DNA of 64,000 nt, taken from NCBI GenBank assembly GCA_012861695.1, contig JAAOOA010000033.1, forward strand, positions 13,176,434 through 13,240,433, written 5' to 3'. The notes below the pieces were generated by a model. The model searched no databases. It saw only the letters and a program-made list of their open reading frames with translations, and was not told the DNA's origin. The stretch is from Trematomus loennbergii. Its lineage: Eukaryota > Chordata > Actinopteri > Perciformes > Nototheniidae. A program made the position numbers and the translations under genes. Shown here in pieces: positions 58,461 through 64,000 of the stretch; position 1 is the first letter of the stretch; the number at the start of each line of letters is the position of its first letter.

Positions 58461-61400
58461 TTACTGGTTAGTATATGAAAGGCATGACAGTTGGCCCCAG
58501 GCTCCTGTCAAAGTGTCTGTGTGCATTTAAAATGTCATTGATAAAATGTGTTTTTAGCTTCTGCATGTCCCGTGAACTGAAATCACACCGTCTGTCTGGA
58601 CTGTTTAAAGGAGTAGTAAGTCAATTCAGGTCTTTGAATCACAAGCACCTTAACTGCAAAATGTCCTTCTAAGCATGTGTCGACTTATTATAGCCGTCTT
58701 AATCCTCTCCTTAGAATAACAAGTCCTTATAGCTAAAATGACTGATTAAGCGTTTTCTGAAAAGACAGCCCAATAGTTTGAGGCAACTAAATATACCTTT
58801 TTAAGGTATGAGAAGGATCACCTTTACTTTACAAGAACCCAATGCTGACTTCTACTTCTTTAGTTCTTGTCCTTGTTCCACTTTTTTCTGCAACAGGAAT
58901 AAATATGCATTTTATAGGTTTTATTTTTCTAAATGATAATGTTTACATATACTTTAAATGTGTCCTTTAAATGGGCCTTACAATATGTTAAATCCTTGTG
59001 CTATAAAGGGTATTAACTTATGTTAAAATCTGTTGAGAGATTTCCATTTCCACCACACACCACCTGCACAATCCTCCCTAATGCATTAAAAAATTATTAA
59101 ATTAGCGTTAAGACACAGTGGATCCAACATGGCACACTGAGCACTGTTCAGGCAGTGGTGGATTAATCCCAAGATACTCTGGCACGCAACCAAGGACCGG
59201 AGCTGCTCGTTTATTCCCTCAGCAAAATATTATAATGCCCTTGTGAACTCAATCACAATACGTCAATTTTATTCCTGAGGCAGCATGAGTTTTTGCTTCT
59301 ATCGTTAAAAAAAAGTTGTCGAGGGAGGAAATGTGCTTTCCGTAGGTCATTGTACCCTGCATTGTGAGGGATGGCAAGTACATTGGGTTAGGGAGGTACA
59401 TGACGAACCAACAATGTCTAGCTTTGGCATATTGCATATAACCTCAGTTTTGTTATGTTCATTACTTCACTACGACAGTTCAGTAACATTGCATTAGTAT
59501 ACATGTTGAATTGATCAATATAACACTCACTTTTCCAAGAAGGAGTGGACCAACTGAGTATTGGCAGGACTATATTGCAATTAAAGGCAATAATTTGACC
59601 TGAGGGCACTGCCAAAACTCCTTATGTCAAGTATAAATCCAGCTTTGGCTGCAAAACGCCTCAGTGTCTGCTGGAGGTTACAGGTCGATGAAGCATATAG
59701 AATCACATCATCCACAAAACCAGAGATGCAATACTCTGGAAACAGGGACTGAGACCTTCATGTCTAACTTGCTAGTAGGGTCCATCTATAATAAACACAA
59801 AAGACATGGATGACAAGGACTAACCTTGACAGGGATCAGTGTGCTCTCATAAAATGAATTTTCATTAAGGTGAAATGGCAGTGAGCTAAGAAGGACCATC
59901 TCTCTAAATGACATCACTGTTACACCATGATCAGGCCACAACCAGATTAAATCAATACAAAACCAGAACAATTTTAATAGAGTTTGTTTGCACAAACAGA
60001 TAACGTGTGCATTTAACTTTTACAGTGAGCTAACATTTTCCTGAAACTCAGAGATGTTAAAGTCATTGAGACCAGCTGCCAGCAGAATCACAGGGGAACT
60101 TGAAAGCAGCCTATTTTTAAAATGTTTTAAGAGTTCTTCTCTTTAAGAAAATACTTCTGATATATTATGATTTTGGATGATTCTGATTCTGAACAGACTA
60201 AGGCAGGATACACAGGAAAATAACAAGATTGTACTATGTCTTGATGCAAGTCTTAACATACAGGTCTAAAGAAGGAAGTAAGTAGATACGGTGAAAATAG
60301 AAAACACTATAAATGAAAATCTGATCTTTGTGAGTGGGTGATTTATACATGAATTGTTTGGGTAGTTTCAGCTCAGTTTGAAATAATTTCTGCAGCCCCA
60401 TCCTACAGATTCTACATCACACTTTATACAGAGGGAGGTTTAAGTTATTCCTGCATGTATTATGCTCTGTAAAGCTCAAGGCCCTGATGGCCTGTGGGGG
60501 CAGTCAGATTGTGCTCTAAACCAAAAAAAAAAGTTTATACTAAGCTCTTCAGATGTGCTACCTACCTTAGCGTGTGAAACCACATTTAAAACCATGCTGC
60601 CCCTGATAATCTCAGAATTGTAGCAATTGTATTCACAATTACAAAGTTTCACTGATTTTAGATATGAATGTTTGAGAGCACATCAGACTGCAAAGTTCAA
60701 ACCCATTTGAAATCCCTCTTGTTATCCTGATGTTCTAGGCCCTTTCTAAAACTACACATAAAACAAAATATGCTCGAGGAAAAGATTTACAAAGAGCAAA
60801 ACAACAAACTGTAGAGGCAGAAATCCTTTTTTTAGTTTGTGAGGGAGTGAAAATGCAACCTGATGTTTTTGTTCCACTAAGATTTAATCACCAACTTCAT
60901 CTAATTAGCCAACTGTGTATGCGGTTAAATACACTGAATTTGCTCATTAGCTTTTAAATGAAGCTTGCGACTATTTGATAGGTCATAGCCAAGACCAACG
61001 AATACAAGCTACAGAAGACATTGTTATTTTTGTCCTCACACGTTATTCATCTGGTCCTCTCCTCCTCAGGAAGTCGTTGAATCGATCACTTCCAACTGAT
61101 GGCTCAACATCTCTAAATGGCGACTCTTAATTAGCTCCTTTTGTCCTCCGTCTCCCTCTCAACCTTCCTCTTCATATTACTCTCTCCCCCGTCTCCCCGT
61201 CACACTTCACTGAGCACCATTATCTAATTATTTCCCTACACCCTCAGTCACATACACAAACAGATTTACGCATACACACACACACACACGCTGGCATGAA
61301 GGAATAAAAATGCAGAAATGTTTTTCAGTCTTTCTGCGATGATGAATCTGCCTTCGTTTCTCGCTTTTATTGAAGACGTTCCACAAATCGTCTCCTATCT

Positions 61401-62150
61401 CCTCGATCCAACTGTCCATCATGCAGATGGTTCTGCTGCTGGTGTTGATAAGACGGTTCAAAGTATACTCTAATCGCTGACAGCAGCTTCTCACGCAACC
61501 GGAGCAACTTAATCATAGATAAAACTGTGTAGAAATTAAATCAGTTCATTAAGTACCCATTAGAAAGTGTTTGCAAACATGTTTATTTAAACAAACCTTA
61601 ACATATTTTGCCTACTAATGGTCATTGCAAAAGGATAGTAATGTCAGTTGTTTAAAACAGTCATTTATTCCCTGATGAATCCTAGTACAAATGTGTTTTA
61701 TTAACGTATCGATATGTATATGTTGGGACAATGTTGAAAATTGCAAATTTCAATATAGTTACTTTGACAATAGTCCTCTCCACGCTAAAGATGAGAATCT
61801 GAAAATTAGGCCAACAGGATATAGGGAACAATCCAGTAATGTTGTCTGAGTCGGGACTTGTTTGTGTTTCGATGCAGTGATCACCCCGCACTATCATATA
61901 TTAATAAATAAATACAATGGAGTGAACTAGTACCTCAAAGAATGTAATTGCGAATGAGACATTTTGATAAATACTTAGTAAACTCTTTAAGGCAGAAGAG
62001 AGATCTGACAAACACATTGATGCTCTCAGACTCCATTAGTTGCATTCTCTCATATTTAGCCATTAGGATTCATGGCATTTGTTCACAATAAAAGTGCTCC
62101 TAAAGAATCTGAGGTTGGCAGCACTGAGTACCAGCACTTTCTGAGATAAC
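58461..62150. other. Intronic or intergenic, nothing firm
   Basis: About 3.7 kb without a supported exon. A pyrimidine-rich segment lies at about 61070-61260 and a short CA run at 61275-61290. Confidence 0.45.
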
Positions 62151-62159
62151 TATCATTCT

Positions 62160-62560
62160 GCTTCTGAACACAATGAAATCTGTTTGCTTCTTAAAATGTG
62201 AGACATATGTCTGCACTATTAGCAGTGGACCATGTGGTCAGCTCTGTGCTGGCTCCAGGTTGGAGGCTGTGCTAATTCCTGCTGGGAGCCATGCTTTCTG
62301 ACCACCAAACCTCCTCTTCAGCTGACTGGAAACGCATCATAAGTCACTCTGCATACGAGCAGCATACTGGCCACTCCTTAGTTGAAATTAAGTATTGCAG
62401 CCATTTGCTCAACTGATCCCATCGGGGAGCAGAATATAGGAAATGAATTGGCGATCAATCTGCCAATGGCAGGCTTCCATCACATGATTGCTGATAGCAC
62501 AGTTTGCCACCATGAACCCAATGAGTAATTACAGGCTCAGTTTCAGGCTGTGATTTTATG
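62160..62560. other. Second possible conserved noncoding stretch
   Basis: Balanced base composition with no A/T runs for about 400 bases, unlike the flanks. No open frame of interest. It may be a regulatory element of galnt10 or a neighbour; this is only suggested by composition. Confidence 0.25.
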
Positions 62561-64000
62561 ACACAAGTCTCTTTCATTCTGAATAACAATCAATATTATT
62601 GACAAATACAACAAAATAATGGAAAAATGTGTCCAGTTGACATAAAATGCAAAATTCACTTCACCTTTCAATTTATTTACTCAGTTTGTTCCAAATACGA
62701 ATGTTTATACCAATTATGGCTATACTGTACACAGCTTGTTGCAAGCGGCATAAATTACTTGGCAAGTGTACTTGTGTTTACTTCTAATGGTTGCAAACAA
62801 AAAAATAGAAAAATATAACTATAAATATGCAGCTAAATACAATCTGTGCAAAAGGTAATATATTTTGCAATTAATTGAGCCTTTGCAATTTACTAATCGA
62901 ACACAGTAAGACATTTCTTTGTGAGTATTGGTGTTATATTCCCTTGGAATTTGGCCCTTATTGGCATCCATCACAACTGGAATCCAAGATGGAGGAACAA
63001 TTCCAAAGCCCCAATTTAGCATTAAAAGATGATTATTTGCTACTTTTTACTGAGGAATGTTTCTATTTGATCAACTATTCCAAGTCCATAGCATAAGGGA
63101 TTGTGACAACATGAATAGTGCAGTTACTGAACTCATTCTGTTGGATCTATGAGTCAGATTTAGGAGATTTTTAGATCCTAACCGAAGAAAAGCTGAAGGC
63201 ACATATGACACATATTTCTGTGTGACAAGTTACAGCTACTTTCCCTGCCCCGTCCTGGTCATAAATCGTGAAATGACTTCATTGCTCAGCCTCCAACACT
63301 AAGCTGGCAGACACACACGCAACAATTTACCCAGTGTGACCATCTTAACAGAGCAGCAGGCAAGCTGAGGGTACCACTGAATTATTATAATCACGTTAGA
63401 AGAGTTAGGCAATAATGACAATCATTTGACAATAAGCTTGACTCAATGTTTTGTTCACCAAGATTTTTTTAATTAGGGCATTAGTCTTCTCTAAACCCAG
63501 ATCTTAGATAAATCTTGAAAATCCAAGGTGATTATCTTTTTTGCTGCTTTTTTAATATTGATGGGGTCGGGTTAGTTGGTTAGCCCTAAGTGTGACAGAT
63601 AGAGGACAGGTAAATATTTGACATAGTGTAGGGGGGTTTAAATGTAGATATTTCACAATTTCTAAGGGTTGATGCTGTATATGTAGAGAGAAGTAGAAAC
63701 AAGGCTAAATACAGTACTGTACTGTTGTCTTAAGCTCTGATAGCAGCACTTACTCATTCTCTGAATCCCAGCGTTCATGCTCGAGCTTCAGAGTGAGAGA
63801 GAGCTAATAAGAGAGACTGGGGGGCATTCTACCTGACATGGTGAACTGGCCTCAACAGAAACCTGTAATTAAAGGAAATATGAAGAAAGTGTGAAAACCA
63901 GGAGGAAAGGTGACAGTGTAGTGAAAGACTGAGTGGGTTTTATTATTTGATCTATAACACAACTGAAAGGTCACAGCATGTAGGAGGGAGCGGGCAGGTG
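62561..64000. other. Intronic or intergenic, nothing recognised
   Basis: AT-rich to the window edge, with no galnt10 exon and no repeat terminus that I can support. Confidence 0.45.

Noticed and set aside
61228..61494. Minus-strand ORF reading RLEYTLNRLINTSSRTI and on
   Set aside because: It looks protein-like, but it does not match a GALNT exon, has no clear splice borders and runs into a CA repeat.
1..64000. CRISPR arrays, phage, operons, rRNA
   Set aside because: None present; the direct repeats seen are microsatellites or transposon parts, in vertebrate-type DNA.

Overview
The window looks like nuclear DNA of a ray-finned fish, probably a percomorph-type teleost. It is AT-rich, has one intron-rich vertebrate gene, and is crowded with teleost-style DNA transposons and MITEs (hAT, piggyBac, PIF/Harbinger, TTAA-target elements and long fold-back elements). 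There are no prokaryotic operons, CRISPR arrays or rRNA genes, and I found no tRNA gene beyond one tRNA-like SINE.

The only confident host gene is galnt10, polypeptide N-acetylgalactosaminyltransferase 10, on the minus strand. Its last eight coding exons lie between 54865 and 38945. They encode the second half of the catalytic domain and the whole C-terminal ricin-type lectin domain; the 5' exons must lie beyond 64000. Read literally, the gene is broken: exon 53269-53451 is one base short, and exon 44667-44774 carries a +1 and then a -1 indel. All three sit in short repeats or homopolymers, so assembly error and real decay are both possible. The intron after exon 53269-53451 holds a partial, nonsense-bearing duplicate of that exon and, on the opposite strand, an exon-like 219-base open segment that I cannot identify.

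Region by region: 1-12.9 kb is gene-poor, with hAT, TTAA-MITE and fold-back elements, many with clear target-site duplications. 12.9-14.9 kb is a composite inverted-repeat element with a second fold-back nested in it. 19.7-26.2 kb is a Harbinger element with dead transposase and Myb-like genes; its transposase is split by a 3-kb fold-back element flanked by an exact 8-bp duplication. 29.7-32.3 kb is a gene-like, probably transposon-derived cassette with a CCAAT-rich promoter-like start. Three TTAA MITEs of one family lie at 29.2, 36.1 and 36.9 kb. 38-54.9 kb is galnt10, with intronic repeats including a ZMYM1/hAT-type N-terminal ORF, a 170-bp GT microsatellite and nested MITEs. 54.9-64 kb is intron (or 5' region) of galnt10, with a LINE-like tail, a perfect 16-bp hairpin and a few possibly conserved noncoding stretches.

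The strongest structural story is the set of fold-back elements at 6351, 12941 and 20259. Their termini all start CAAC, and two of them share internal modules, which suggests one modular, mutually nesting family.
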